This document shows, piece by piece, positions 20,209-28,780 of a stretch of 64,000 nucleotides of DNA. How positions within the stretch are numbered: the first letter of the stretch is position 1; each line of letters begins with the position of its first letter. Source of the DNA: Ruminococcus sp. (GTDB lineage Bacteria > Bacillota > Clostridia > Oscillospirales > Ruminococcaceae); the NCBI GenBank assembly GCA_015066705.1, contig SVNV01000001.1, forward strand, positions 85,785 through 149,784, written 5' to 3'. A program made the position numbers and the translations under genes. Below the pieces are notes generated by a model. The model was not told where the DNA came from. It saw only the letters and a list, made by a program, of their open reading frames with translations, and ran no database searches.

Positions 20209-20442
20209 TTATTCAGCTACTACGAACTTCTGGATTTCAGCCATGAATTCGTCACAGTCTGTGCTGTGAACAACGAGCTTGATTTTCTTTGAAAGGTCAA
20301 GGCTAAAGATACCCATAATTGACTTAGCGTCAATTGCATATCTTCCTGATTCAAGGTCAACGTCAAAATCGTACTTTGAAACTGTTGTTACAAATTCCTT
20401 AACGTCTACGATTGAATCGAGCATAATGAAAGCGTTTGTCAT
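20209..20442 (-). CDS. HPr/Crh-like protein lacking the phospho-histidine
   Basis: A 77-residue protein with the HPr fold signature AKSIMGIFSLDL (39-50), which matches the Ser46 region of HPr. Ser41 corresponds to the HPr kinase target. The usual His15 segment (H-A-R-P) is missing: residues 8-17 read LDSIVDVKEF, and the only histidine is His59. It therefore cannot be the sugar-phosphotransferase carrier. Bacillus Crh also keeps the serine site without His15 and acts as a CcpA co-effector, so a regulatory role is a reasonable inference. AAGGAGG lies 8 bp before the ATG. It is a single-gene unit with its own promoter and terminator. Confidence 0.85.
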   Translation of the reverse strand: MTNAFIMLDSIVDVKEFVTTVSKYDFDVDLESGRYAIDAKSIMGIFSLDLSKKIKLVVHSTDCDEFMAEIQKFVVAE

Positions 20443-20514
20443 AAAAAACTCCTCCTTAACATTATGTCAGGCTTATGCCTGAGTTATGGGTTTATTGGAT
20501 GGGGGGTTATACTT

Positions 20515-20583
20515 CAGAATGAATTTGGGGAATCTTCATTCCGAATCCTTAATCAGAATGAAAATGGGGAAGTTTCATTCCGA
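20515..20583 (-). repeat. Tandem hairpin repeat in the leader of the HPr-like gene
   Basis: Two 30-bp copies (20554-20583 and 20515-20544), 39 bp apart, each forming a hairpin. On the minus-strand RNA the arms are CGGAAUGAA and UUCAUUCUG, pairing over 9-10 bp with one G-U pair in the same place in both copies. The loops are 9 and 11 nt and share UUCCCCA. The predicted transcription start falls almost exactly at 20583, so the RNA would open with these two hairpins. Since the G-U pair is only a pair in RNA of this strand, an RNA-level role is favoured over a DNA operator. Confidence 0.65.
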
Positions 20584-20590
20584 TACTTGC

Positions 20591-20619
20591 AGTATAGCAA
20601 CATTTTTTTGGGTTGTCAA
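20591..20619 (-). promoter_or_regulatory. Promoter of the HPr-like gene
   Basis: Minus-strand TTGACA (20619-20614), 17-bp spacer, TATACT (20596-20591). The leader is about 140 nt long and begins with the tandem hairpins. Confidence 0.8.
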
Positions 20620-20626
20620 CAAAAAT

Positions 20627-20655
20627 TTGAAAAAAAAATTGAAATATAGTATAAT
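20627..20655 (+). promoter_or_regulatory. Promoter of mtaB
   Basis: TTGAAA (20627-20632), 17-bp spacer, TATAAT (20650-20655) on the plus strand. It lies back-to-back with the HPr-like promoter, leaving a leader of about 125 nt before mtaB. Confidence 0.75.
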
Positions 20656-20785
20656 AGTCAAAGGTGCAAAAAACACGCAGTAGTTTTTGTGCAACATTAC
20701 CATATAAATCCATATGTGTTTGTTAAATGTCCCTAAACAGAATCCGACATTTACGCAACGTGTACAAATTTGAAGGTTGGTTTTT

Positions 20786-22090
20786 ATGAAAATTTACTAC
20801 TACACTTTTGGTTGCAAAGTAAACCAATATGAAACCGAAAATTTAAGACAGAATTTTATAAGACGTGGCTTTGAAGTAGCAACAAGAATCAAGGACGCAG
20901 AGGTGTGTCTCATAAACACCTGTACAGTTACTTCGACAGCAGATTCAAAATGCCGACAGCTTATCCACAAAATCAAAAAGGAAAACCCACGCTGTATTAT
21001 AATTCTCACAGGCTGTATGCCACAGGCTTTTGAAGAAGATGCCATTTCACTTGGCTGTGACATTATAACAGGTGCTTCTGACAAGACAGTCATTCCCGAT
21101 TTACTTGATGAATATCTTTCAAGACGTGAAAAAATCGTAAGGATTTCCCCGCATACAAAGGGGGAAAAGTTTGAAAGAATGTCAAACAGCGAGGTTGTTT
21201 CAAAGACAAGGGCATACATAAAAATTCAGGACGGCTGTGACCAGTATTGTTCATACTGTATTATACCTTATGCAAGAGGACATATCCGTTCAAAATCTCT
21301 TGAGGACTTAAAAATCGAAGTCTGTAAACTAGCTGAGAGCGGTCACAGGGAAATCATTCTTGTAGGGATAAATCTATGCTGTTACGGTAGGGATTTGATG
21401 GGAGATATAAGGCTTGTAGATGCTATCGAAACCGCCTGCTCTGTTGAGGGAATTGACCGTGTACGTCTGGGAAGTCTTGAGCCGGAAATGATTTCCGAAA
21501 GCGACATAAAGCGTATGGCAAATCAGCCTAAACTCTGCCCGCAGTTTCACCTTTCATTACAAAGTGGTTGCAACAAAACCCTGAAATCCATGAACAGAAA
21601 ATACACAGCTGAAGAATATGAGGAGCTTGTAAAAAGACTTCGTGAAAACTTTCCTGACTGTGCAATTACCACAGACATTATGGTGGGATTTGCAGGAGAA
21701 ACAGAAGAGGATTTCAGAGAATCGGTGGAGTTTGTAAAGAAAATCGGCTTTGCAAGATGTCATATTTTCCCTTACTCCGAAAGAGAGGGTACTGTTGCCG
21801 CAAAGCGTGACGGTCAGGTTCCTAAGGTCGAAAGAGAAAAAAGAGCGAGGATTATGGAAGAAATATGTCAGAAATCCGAGTCGGATTTTCTTGAAAAAAT
21901 GGTTGGAAAAACCGTCAGAGTTCTCTTTGAACGTGAAAATTGCACAGATTTTCATCAAGGATACAGTGAAAATTACACACATATTAAAATTCCTCGTAAA
22001 AATTCTTTGAAAAGTTTGCGTAGAGAGATTTTTTGTGTTATAATAAATGGGTATGAAAAGAATTACTGTACAGGGGAAATTATACAGTAA
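20786..22090 (+). CDS. mtaB: tRNA t6A37 methylthiotransferase MtaB
   Basis: Radical-SAM enzyme that adds a methylthio group to t6A37 of tRNA. The N-terminal UPF0004 domain holds the auxiliary cluster Cys in TFGCKVNQYETE, NTCTVTSTAD and TGCMPQ. The radical-SAM cluster is CDQYCSYCIIPYARG (about 151-165), and a short TRAM-like tail ends the protein. The start is set at ATG 20786; an upstream in-frame TTG has no support. The product has 434 residues. The order MtaB/MiaB is decided by the CKVNQYE motif, which is MtaB-like. purL follows 29 bp downstream. Confidence 0.92.
   Translation: MKIYYYTFGCKVNQYETENLRQNFIRRGFEVATRIKDAEVCLINTCTVTSTADSKCRQLIHKIKKENPRCIIILTGCMPQAFEEDAISLGCDIITGASDKTVIPDLLDEYLSRREKIVRISPHTKGEKFERMSNSEVVSKTRAYIKIQDGCDQYCSYCIIPYARGHIRSKSLEDLKIEVCKLAESGHREIILVGINLCCYGRDLMGDIRLVDAIETACSVEGIDRVRLGSLEPEMISESDIKRMANQPKLCPQFHLSLQSGCNKTLKSMNRKYTAEEYEELVKRLRENFPDCAITTDIMVGFAGETEEDFRESVEFVKKIGFARCHIFPYSEREGTVAAKRDGQVPKVEREKRARIMEEICQKSESDFLEKMVGKTVRVLFERENCTDFHQGYSENYTHIKIPRKNSLKSLRREIFCVIINGYEKNYCTGEIIQ
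22016..22044 (+). promoter_or_regulatory. Possible purL promoter inside the end of mtaB
   Basis: TTGCGT (22016-22021), 17-bp spacer, TATAAT (22039-22044), within the last 80 bp of mtaB and 76 bp before purL. The -35 box is weak, but the downstream gene has the codon use of a highly expressed gene, unlike mtaB. Confidence 0.4.
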
Positions 22091-22119
22091 TTCTATCTGA
22101 TATTTTAAGGAGTGTCGTT

Positions 22120-25100
22120 ATGTCTGTTTATCGAATTTATGTTGAAAAAAAGCCTGAGTTTGCAGTTGAGGCAAATTCAACTCTCAGCGATATCAAATCC
22201 GCTCTGAGTCTTGAAACTCTTTCGGGCTTGCGAGTTATCAACCGCTATGACGCCGAAGGTCTTTCAGAAGAGGACTTCAACCTCGCAGCACCTGTTGTTT
22301 TCTCAGAGCCTGCTGTTGACGTTTATTATCCTCACCTCCCTGCTATTGATTCTACTGACAGAATTTTTGCAATCGAATACCTCCCTGGACAGTTTGACCA
22401 GAGAGCTGACTCATGTGCACAGTGTATTTCACTTCTCACCGGTGGAACAAGACCTGTTGTAAAGAGTGCAAGAATCATTATCCTTAACGGTAGACTCACT
22501 GATGAGGAATTTGAAAAAATCAAGGCTTATATGATTAACCCTGTTGAAAGCCGTGAGGCTTCACTCAAGAGAGTTGAAACTCTCGATGTCAAGTACGACA
22601 TTCCTACTACTGTTGAAACAGTTGACGGTTTTATTTATTCAAATGACGACGATTTGAGAAACATTCTTGAAAAAATGGGACTTGCTATGGACTTTGACGA
22701 CATCAAATTCTGTCAGTCATATTTCAAGGATGTTGAAAAGAGAAATCCTACAATCACTGAAATCAGAATGATTGATACATACTGGTCAGACCACTGCCGT
22801 CATACAACCTTCTCAACAATTATTGACGAGGTTTCTATCGACGCTGACTACATCAAGAATACATTCGTTAAATACCTTGAAACAAGACAGAAGCTCTACG
22901 AGGGTAAAAACAAGCCTGTTACCCTTATGGACATTGCTGTTATCGGTGCAAAGCAGCTTAAAGCTGAAGGCAAGCTCACAGACCTTGACGAAAGCGAAGA
23001 AATCAATGCTTGTTCTGTAAAAATCAAAGTTGACGTAGACGGCGAGGAACAGGACTGGCTCCTTATGTTCAAGAACGAAACTCACAACCACCCAACAGAA
23101 ATCGAACCATTCGGTGGTGCTGCTACCTGCCTCGGCGGTGCAATCAGAGACCCGCTTTCAGGACGTTCTTATGTATATCAGGCAATGCGTGTAACAGGTG
23201 CTGCTAATCCGCTTGTACCTGTTGAAGATACAATTACAGGTAAGCTTCCACAGAGAAAGATTACCATTGGTGCTGCTAACGGCTACTCATCATACGGAAA
23301 CCAGATTGGTCTTGCTACCGGTCACGTAAGCGAAATCTACCATCCTGGTTATGTTGCAAAGAGAATGGAAATCGGTGCTGTTGTTGGTGCTGCTCCTGCT
23401 TCTAACGTAAGAAGAGAAGCTCCTCAGCCTGGTGACGTTGTTGTTCTTCTTGGTGGTAAGACAGGCCGTGACGGCTGTGGCGGTGCTACCGGTTCTTCAA
23501 AATCACACACTCTCGAATCCCTCGAAAGCTGTGGTGCAGAAGTACAGAAGGGTAACGCTCCTGAAGAAAGAAAGCTTCAGAGACTTTTCAGAAATCCTGA
23601 AGTTACAAGAATGATTAAGCGTTGTAACGACTTCGGTGCGGGCGGTGTATCTGTTGCTATCGGTGAGCTTACAGACGGACTTATCATTAACCTTGACCTT
23701 GTTCCTAAGAAGTACGACGGTCTCGACGGAACTGAGCTTGCTATTTCAGAGTCACAGGAAAGAATGGCTGTTGTTATTTCTAAGGCTGACGTTGAAAAGT
23801 TTATGCTTGAAGCAAATAAAGAAAACCTTGAAGCTACTCTTGTTGCTCTCGTTACAGAAGAACCAAGACTGAGAATGAACTGGAACGGAAAGCAGATTGT
23901 TGACCTTTCAAGAGCATTCCTTAATTCAAACGGTGCAGAAAAGCACACAACTGTAAAGATTGAAAAGCCTATTATCAATAACTCAGAAACTACTGATGAC
24001 AGTGCAGACAAGTGGGAAAGAATGATTTCTGACCTTAACATCTGCTCACAGAAGGGTCTCGTTGAAAGATTTGACTCAACTATCGGTGCAGGAACAGTTC
24101 TTATGCCTTACGGCGGTAAGTATCAGAATACTCCTACACAGGCTATGGCTGCTAAAATTCCTGTTCTCAAGGGCGAAACAAAAACAACTTCACTTATGGG
24201 CTGGGGCTATGACCCATTCCTCTCTTCACAGTCACCTTATCACGGTGCTATGCAGGCAGTTATCCATTCTATCGCTAAGGTTGTTGCAACAGGCGGTAAG
24301 TATGAACACTGCTGGCTTACATTCCAGGAATACTTTGAAAGAACACAGAACAACCCTAAGCGTTGGGGCAAGCCTATGGCTGCACTCCTTGGTGCTTACA
24401 AGGCACAGGTTGAGCTTGGCTGTGGTTCTATCGGCGGTAAGGACTCAATGTCAGGTACATTTGAAAACATTGACGTTCCACCAACACTTGTTTCATTCGC
24501 TGTTTCTACTGCAAATTCAGATACAATCGTTTCTCAGGAATTCAAGAGAGCAGGCTCAAAGGTTGTTCTCATAAAGCCTGATTACGACGAAAACGGACTT
24601 CCTGTTTTTGAAAGCGTAAGAAACGTATTTGAAAGAGTTGAAAAGCTCATCGAGGATGGAAACGTACTTTCATCATGGGCTGTATCATTCGGTGGTGTTT
24701 CAGAAGCTATTGCTAAGATGGCATTCGGTAACAAGATTGGTTTCAGATTTACTGATAAGGTTTCTGCAAACGAGCTTTACAGACATTGCTACGGTGCATT
24801 TGTTCTTGAACTTGCTCCCGGCGTTGCAACCGACGAAAGAGTTATCGGTGAAACAATTTCTGAATACTGCGTAATTACTTCTGAATACGCTGTTGACCTT
24901 GTTAAGATTGAAAAGCTCTGGGAGGACAAGCTTGAGCCTGTATTCCCTACTAAGATTAAGAAGCCTGAAGCTTCACTCAAGGAATTCAGCTTTGTAAACG
25001 ACGTTAAGCTTGCACCTGCTATCAAGGTTGCTAAACCAAAGGTACTTATCCCTGTATTCCCTGGTACAAACTGTGAATACGATACTGCAAGAGCTTTTGA

Positions 25101-25830
25101 AAAGGCTGGCGCTGAGGCTGACATTTTCGTAATCAGAAATATGAACGCTCAGGCAATCGAAGAATCAGTCAAGGCTATTGAAAATAAAATCAAGCAGGCT
25201 CAGATTGTTATGCTCCCTGGTGGATTCAGTGGTGGTGATGAACCGGACGGAAGTGGTAAGTTTATTGTTTCATTCTTCAGAAACCCACGTCTTGCTGACG
25301 CTATCCACGACCTCCTTAAGATGAGAGATGGTCTTATGCTTGGTATCTGTAACGGTTTCCAGGCTCTTGTTAAGCTGGGTCTTGTTCCTTACGGCGAAAT
25401 TGTTGATATGAGAGATGATTCACCAACCCTTACATTCAACACAATTCACCGTCACCAGTCAAAGATGGTTAACACAAGAATTGCTTCAAACAAGTCACCT
25501 TGGCTCTACTGCACTCAGGTGGGCGACATTCACAATATCGCTATTTCACACGGTGAAGGTAGATTTGTTGCTACTGAAGAAGAAATCACAAGACTTGCTA
25601 AGAACGGTCAGATTGCTACTCAGTACGTTGACTTTAACGGCGTTCCTACACTTGACATTCACTGCAACCCTAATACTTCAATCTACGCTATTGAAGGTAT
25701 TACTTCTCCTGACGGACGTGTTCTCGGTAAGATGGGACACTCCGAAAGAAAGGGCACTGACATCTGTAAGAATGTTCCTGGTGTTAAAGACCAGCTTATC
25801 TTTGAAAGCGGCGTAAACTACTTTAAATAA
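22120..25830 (+). CDS. purL: Phosphoribosylformylglycinamidine synthase, single-chain PurL
   Basis: Fourth step of de novo purine synthesis, converting FGAR to FGAM with ATP and glutamine. The 1236-residue chain holds the linker and two synthetase halves, then a class I glutamine amidotransferase domain with its nucleophile Cys in MLGICNGFQALVKLG (near residue 1077) and ISHGEGRF later. It is the clostridial/Bacteroidales single-chain type rather than the PurS/Q/L split enzyme of Bacillus. No other pur genes are adjacent. A clean terminator follows. Confidence 0.96.
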   Translation: MSVYRIYVEKKPEFAVEANSTLSDIKSALSLETLSGLRVINRYDAEGLSEEDFNLAAPVVFSEPAVDVYYPHLPAIDSTDRIFAIEYLPGQFDQRADSCAQCISLLTGGTRPVVKSARIIILNGRLTDEEFEKIKAYMINPVESREASLKRVETLDVKYDIPTTVETVDGFIYSNDDDLRNILEKMGLAMDFDDIKFCQSYFKDVEKRNPTITEIRMIDTYWSDHCRHTTFSTIIDEVSIDADYIKNTFVKYLETRQKLYEGKNKPVTLMDIAVIGAKQLKAEGKLTDLDESEEINACSVKIKVDVDGEEQDWLLMFKNETHNHPTEIEPFGGAATCLGGAIRDPLSGRSYVYQAMRVTGAANPLVPVEDTITGKLPQRKITIGAANGYSSYGNQIGLATGHVSEIYHPGYVAKRMEIGAVVGAAPASNVRREAPQPGDVVVLLGGKTGRDGCGGATGSSKSHTLESLESCGAEVQKGNAPEERKLQRLFRNPEVTRMIKRCNDFGAGGVSVAIGELTDGLIINLDLVPKKYDGLDGTELAISESQERMAVVISKADVEKFMLEANKENLEATLVALVTEEPRLRMNWNGKQIVDLSRAFLNSNGAEKHTTVKIEKPIINNSETTDDSADKWERMISDLNICSQKGLVERFDSTIGAGTVLMPYGGKYQNTPTQAMAAKIPVLKGETKTTSLMGWGYDPFLSSQSPYHGAMQAVIHSIAKVVATGGKYEHCWLTFQEYFERTQNNPKRWGKPMAALLGAYKAQVELGCGSIGGKDSMSGTFENIDVPPTLVSFAVSTANSDTIVSQEFKRAGSKVVLIKPDYDENGLPVFESVRNVFERVEKLIEDGNVLSSWAVSFGGVSEAIAKMAFGNKIGFRFTDKVSANELYRHCYGAFVLELAPGVATDERVIGETISEYCVITSEYAVDLVKIEKLWEDKLEPVFPTKIKKPEASLKEFSFVNDVKLAPAIKVAKPKVLIPVFPGTNCEYDTARAFEKAGAEADIFVIRNMNAQAIEESVKAIENKIKQAQIVMLPGGFSGGDEPDGSGKFIVSFFRNPRLADAIHDLLKMRDGLMLGICNGFQALVKLGLVPYGEIVDMRDDSPTLTFNTIHRHQSKMVNTRIASNKSPWLYCTQVGDIHNIAISHGEGRFVATEEEITRLAKNGQIATQYVDFNGVPTLDIHCNPNTSIYAIEGITSPDGRVLGKMGHSERKGTDICKNVPGVKDQLIFESGVNYFK

Positions 25831-25835
25831 TACTT

Positions 25836-25863
25836 AAAGGGCGAGAAATCGCCCTTTTATTTT
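25836..25863 (+). terminator. Intrinsic terminator of purL
   Basis: Perfect 9-bp stem AAAGGGCGA / TCGCCCTTT with a GAAA tetraloop, then TATTTTAT; it starts 6 bp after the purL stop. Confidence 0.9.
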
Positions 25864-25879
25864 ATGAGGGAGGATTTTT

Positions 25880-26158
25880 ATGATTGAATTTTTGCAGAAG
25901 TACATATGGATTTATCTTCTGACAGTAAGCTTTATCGCTTTTATCAGTTACGGCATTGATAAAAGCAAAGCAAAAAGAAACAAATGGCGTATTCCTGAAA
26001 AGTTTTTGCTGGGAATAAGCCTTGTTGGTGGATTTGTGGGTAGCTTTCTTGCTATGCAGACATTCCGTCACAAAACAAAACACTGGTATTTTTATGCAGT
26101 CATTGTAATTTCAGTGGTGCTATGGGGATTTGCCCTTTTTAAGCTTTACACAGCCTGA
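25880..26158 (+). CDS. DUF1294 family membrane protein
   Basis: A 92-residue protein with three predicted membrane segments. The family pattern is clear in the middle: SYGIDKSKAKRNKWRIPEKF, LLGISLVGGFVGSFLAM, and FRHKTKHWYF. Members are conserved in many bacteria and sometimes fused to cold-shock domains; the function is unknown. GGGAGG precedes the ATG. It begins 17 bp after the purL terminator, so it relies on read-through or a weak promoter. Confidence 0.85.
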   Translation: MIEFLQKYIWIYLLTVSFIAFISYGIDKSKAKRNKWRIPEKFLLGISLVGGFVGSFLAMQTFRHKTKHWYFYAVIVISVVLWGFALFKLYTA

Positions 26159-26235
26159 GTTTTTAAATAACATTCTTAGGATATTTAACACAATATAAAC
26201 TTTATTATAATAGTGATGATTGTTAAAAAAATCAC

Positions 26236-26264
26236 TTGCAAAATCCGTCGAAATGATATATAAT
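26236..26264 (+). promoter_or_regulatory. Promoter of the NifU-like/GGGtGRT operon
   Basis: TTGCAA (26236-26241), 17-bp spacer, TATAAT (26259-26264). A second TATAAT at 26206-26211 lacks a good -35. The leader of about 90 nt contains a 7-bp hairpin, CTCTGAA-AAA-TTCAGAG (26306-26322), before GAGAGGAG. Confidence 0.75.
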
Positions 26265-26302
26265 TAATTTGTTAAGGCGAATTCTTAAAGTGCGGATTTT
26301 GC
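26238..26302. repeat. 10-bp inverted repeat bracketing the operon promoter
   Basis: GCAAAATCCG (26238-26247) overlaps the -35 box and its exact reverse complement CGGATTTTGC (26293-26302) lies about 25 bp past the expected start point. The 45-bp gap contains the -10 box. This could be a paired operator or part of a leader structure. Confidence 0.5.
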
Positions 26303-26358
26303 CTGCTCTGAAAAATTCAGAGTTAAACCTAAAAATTACTTTGAGAGGAGTATTTTGA

Positions 26359-27051
26359 ATGATTTATTCACATGAAGTTGAAACAATGTGCCCTATCGCA
26401 CAGGGCGTTGCTCACGGTGCTGCTCCGATTCCGGAAGAAGCTAAGTGGGTGAAAGCTAAGGAAATCAAGGATATCTCCGGCTTTACACACGGTATCGGTT
26501 GGTGTGCTCCACAGCAGGGTACATGTAAGCTTACTCTTAACGTTAAGGAAGGCGTTATCCAGGAAGCTCTCGTTGAAACAATCGGTTGCTCAGGTATGAC
26601 ACACTCAGCTGCTATGGCAAGTGAAATCCTCCCTGGAAGAACAATTCTTGAAGCTCTTAACACAGACCTCGTTTGTGACGCTATCAACACAGCTATGAGA
26701 GAACTTTTCCTCCAGATTGTTTACGGACGTACACAGAGTGCTTTCTCAGAAGGCGGTCTCGTTGTAGGTGCAGGTCTTGAAGACCTCGGTAAGGGACTCC
26801 GTTCACAGGTTGGTACAATGTACGGAACACTTGCAAAGGGCCCAAGATACCTCGAAATGACAGACGGATACGTTACAGGTCTTGCTCTTAATGCAGACAA
26901 TGAAATCATCGGCTATCAGTTTGTAAACTTCGGCAAGATGATGGACTTCATCAAGGCTGGCGACGATGCTAACACAGCTTTTGAAAAGGCTAAGGGTCAG
27001 TACGGAAGAGTTGCTGACGCTGTTAAGATTGTAGACCCAAGAAAAGAATAA
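26359..27051 (+). CDS. NifU/IscU-like iron-sulfur scaffold protein, GGGtGRT-linked
   Basis: A 230-residue protein related to the NifU N-terminal scaffold. Candidate cluster ligands are Cys11, Cys49 and Cys56 in GIGWCAPQQGTCKLTL, Cys77 in ETIGCSGMTHSAAMASEIL, and a Cys near 106. The segment TIGCSGMTHSAAMASEIL resembles the scaffold's second Cys region. It lies 14 bp before the GGGtGRT gene, its usual partner in anaerobic gut Firmicutes. No isc/suf desulfurase is nearby. The codon use (rich in GCT, GTT, AAG, CTC) points to high expression. The exact biochemical role is not established. Confidence 0.8.
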   Translation: MIYSHEVETMCPIAQGVAHGAAPIPEEAKWVKAKEIKDISGFTHGIGWCAPQQGTCKLTLNVKEGVIQEALVETIGCSGMTHSAAMASEILPGRTILEALNTDLVCDAINTAMRELFLQIVYGRTQSAFSEGGLVVGAGLEDLGKGLRSQVGTMYGTLAKGPRYLEMTDGYVTGLALNADNEIIGYQFVNFGKMMDFIKAGDDANTAFEKAKGQYGRVADAVKIVDPRKE

Positions 27052-27065
27052 GGAGGAACACAAAG

Positions 27066-28067
27066 ATGGCTTTATTTGAATCTTATGAGAGAAGAGAAAA
27101 GCAGATTCTTGCTGTTCTCGCTCAGTATGGTATTAACTCAATCGAAGAATGTGCTGAAATCTGTAAAGCTAAGGGCTTTGACCCATACAAGATTACAGAA
27201 GGCATTCAGCCAATCTGTTTTGAAAACGCAAAGTGGGCTTACACAGTAGGCTGTGCAATCGCTATCAAGAAGGGCTGCACAAGAGCTGCTGACGCTGCTG
27301 CTGCAATCGGTGAAGGTCTCCAGGCTTTCTGTATTCCTGGTTCAGTTGCTGACCAGAGAAAGGTTGGTCTTGGTCACGGTAACCTCGGAAAGATGCTCCT
27401 TGAAGACGAAACAGAATGTTTCGCATTCCTCGCAGGTCACGAATCATTCGCTGCTGCTGAAGGTGCTATCGGTATTGCTGAAAAGGCAAACAAGGTAAGA
27501 AAGAATCCTCTCAGAGTTATCCTTAACGGTCTTGGTAAGGATGCTGCTCAGATTATTGCAAGAATCAACGGCTTTACATACGTTGAAACAGAAATGGATT
27601 ACTACACAGGTGAAGTTAAGGAAGTATTCAGAAAGTCATATTCTGAAGGTCTTCGTGCAAAGGTTAACTGCTACGGCGCTAACGACGTAACAGAAGGCGT
27701 TGCTATCATGTGGAAGGAAGGCGTTGACGTTTCTATCACAGGTAACTCAACTAACCCTACAAGATTCCAGCACCCTGTTGCAGGTACATACAAGAAGGAA
27801 TGTATCGAAAAGGGCAAGGCTTACTTCTCAGTAGCTTCAGGTGGTGGAACAGGTAGAACTCTCCACCCAGACAACATGGCTGCTGGTCCTGCTTCATACG
27901 GTATGACTGACACAATGGGTAGAATGCACTCAGATGCTCAGTTCGCTGGTTCATCATCAGTTCCTGCTCACGTTGAAATGATGGGACTTATCGGTATGGG
28001 TAACAACCCAATGGTAGGTGCTACTGTTGCTTGTGCAGTTGCTGTTGAGGAAGCACTTAATAAATAA
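27066..28067 (+). CDS. GGGtGRT family protein, function unknown
   Basis: A 333-residue member of the family named after its motif, here SGGGTGRTLHPDNMAAGPAS at about 257-276, followed by a conserved MHSDAQFAGSSSVPAHVEMM stretch. Other conserved features are GLGHGNLGKMLLEDETECFAF and several Cys (Cys26, Cys51, Cys63, Cys71 region). The gene is almost always next to the NifU-like gene, so an iron-sulfur or redox function is suspected but unproven. AGGAGG is placed before the ATG. The operon ends in a strong terminator. Confidence 0.85.
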   Translation: MALFESYERREKQILAVLAQYGINSIEECAEICKAKGFDPYKITEGIQPICFENAKWAYTVGCAIAIKKGCTRAADAAAAIGEGLQAFCIPGSVADQRKVGLGHGNLGKMLLEDETECFAFLAGHESFAAAEGAIGIAEKANKVRKNPLRVILNGLGKDAAQIIARINGFTYVETEMDYYTGEVKEVFRKSYSEGLRAKVNCYGANDVTEGVAIMWKEGVDVSITGNSTNPTRFQHPVAGTYKKECIEKGKAYFSVASGGGTGRTLHPDNMAAGPASYGMTDTMGRMHSDAQFAGSSSVPAHVEMMGLIGMGNNPMVGATVACAVAVEEALNK

Positions 28068-28141
28068 GCTTTTATAAGGCTTTGTGATGCTTTCGGGCAA
28101 ATTGTAAAAGACCTATTTTTAAAAATCAATAAATAAAAAGT

Positions 28142-28188
28142 TAGACACATCATTTTTGAGTTTTCTTAAATGATGTGTCTATATTTTT
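28142..28188 (+). terminator. Intrinsic terminator of the GGGtGRT operon
   Basis: Perfect 14-bp stem TAGACACATCATTT / AAATGATGTGTCTA (28142-28155 and 28168-28181), 12-nt loop, then TATTTTTTAG. Confidence 0.88.
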
Positions 28189-28214
28189 TAGTATGAAAAG
28201 AGAGGTATTTTACA

Positions 28215-28463
28215 ATGAGGAAACTTAAAATGAAGGCATCAAAAACACTAACTTTTGAGGAGGGCTGTAATAAGTATTTGGAATACTGTCGGCAACGCAA
28301 TTTAAGACAAGGAACTATAAATCATTACAGACAAAGCTATGTTCAGTTTTTCAAATTCTGCCCTACTAGTTCAGCTAGTTTTATAAGTTTGATTCTGGAG
28401 ACAAAACGCACCTTTGACCTATCAATATCAGTATGTACATTTTTAAGCCTATACATATTGTAA
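28215..28463 (+). pseudogene. Truncated tyrosine recombinase, N-terminal fragment
   Basis: The first 45-50 codons (FEEGCNKYLEYCRQRNLRQG, then TINHYRQSYVQFFKF) match the SAM-like core-binding domain of phage-type integrases. After about 28358 the homology stops and the frame continues as unrelated sequence antisense to the deacetylase remnant. The catalytic domain is absent. AGAGAGG lies 9 bp before the ATG, so the 5' end is intact. It marks the left edge of the GC-richer island. Confidence 0.6.
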
Positions 28464-28774
28464 ACCTTATTTTTAACTGCAAACATCTCAATGCCGTGGT
28501 CTTCACAATACTTCTTTATCATATCTTTCGTTACGGTCAGCTCGCGGACCATCTCCTCGTCCGTCATATAGTTGAGAGGACCGCGGGAGAAGGTGTGGTT
28601 ACCTATCTCATGCCCCTCCTCGGCGGTGCACTCTAGAGTTGATGCCCGTTCCTCTATGCGTTCCCCCATAACGAGAAAGGTTCCCTTGCCGCCGTGTCAG
28701 GCGAAAATATCAAGAAGCCTGTCGGTATAAGGAGAGGGGCCGTCGTCGAAGGTGAGTGCAATATATTTTTTGCT
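28343..28774 (-). pseudogene. Interrupted NodB-type polysaccharide deacetylase
   Basis: Minus-strand reading gives KKYIALTFDDGPSPYTDRLL, a TGA stop at 28699-28697, then GGKGTFLVMGERIEER and GHEIGNHTFSRGPLNYMTDE. These are the NodB motifs 1 (TFDDGP) and 2 (H-T-x-S). Homology ends near 28480, where sequence shared with the recombinase fragment begins, so the C-terminal half is missing. The reading frame is the same as that of the lipoprotein just upstream, separated from it by a TAA at 28783-28781 and a TGA at 28777-28775. It has three in-frame stops and no start. GC content is clearly higher than in flanking genes. Confidence 0.75.
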
Positions 28775-28780
28775 TCAGTA

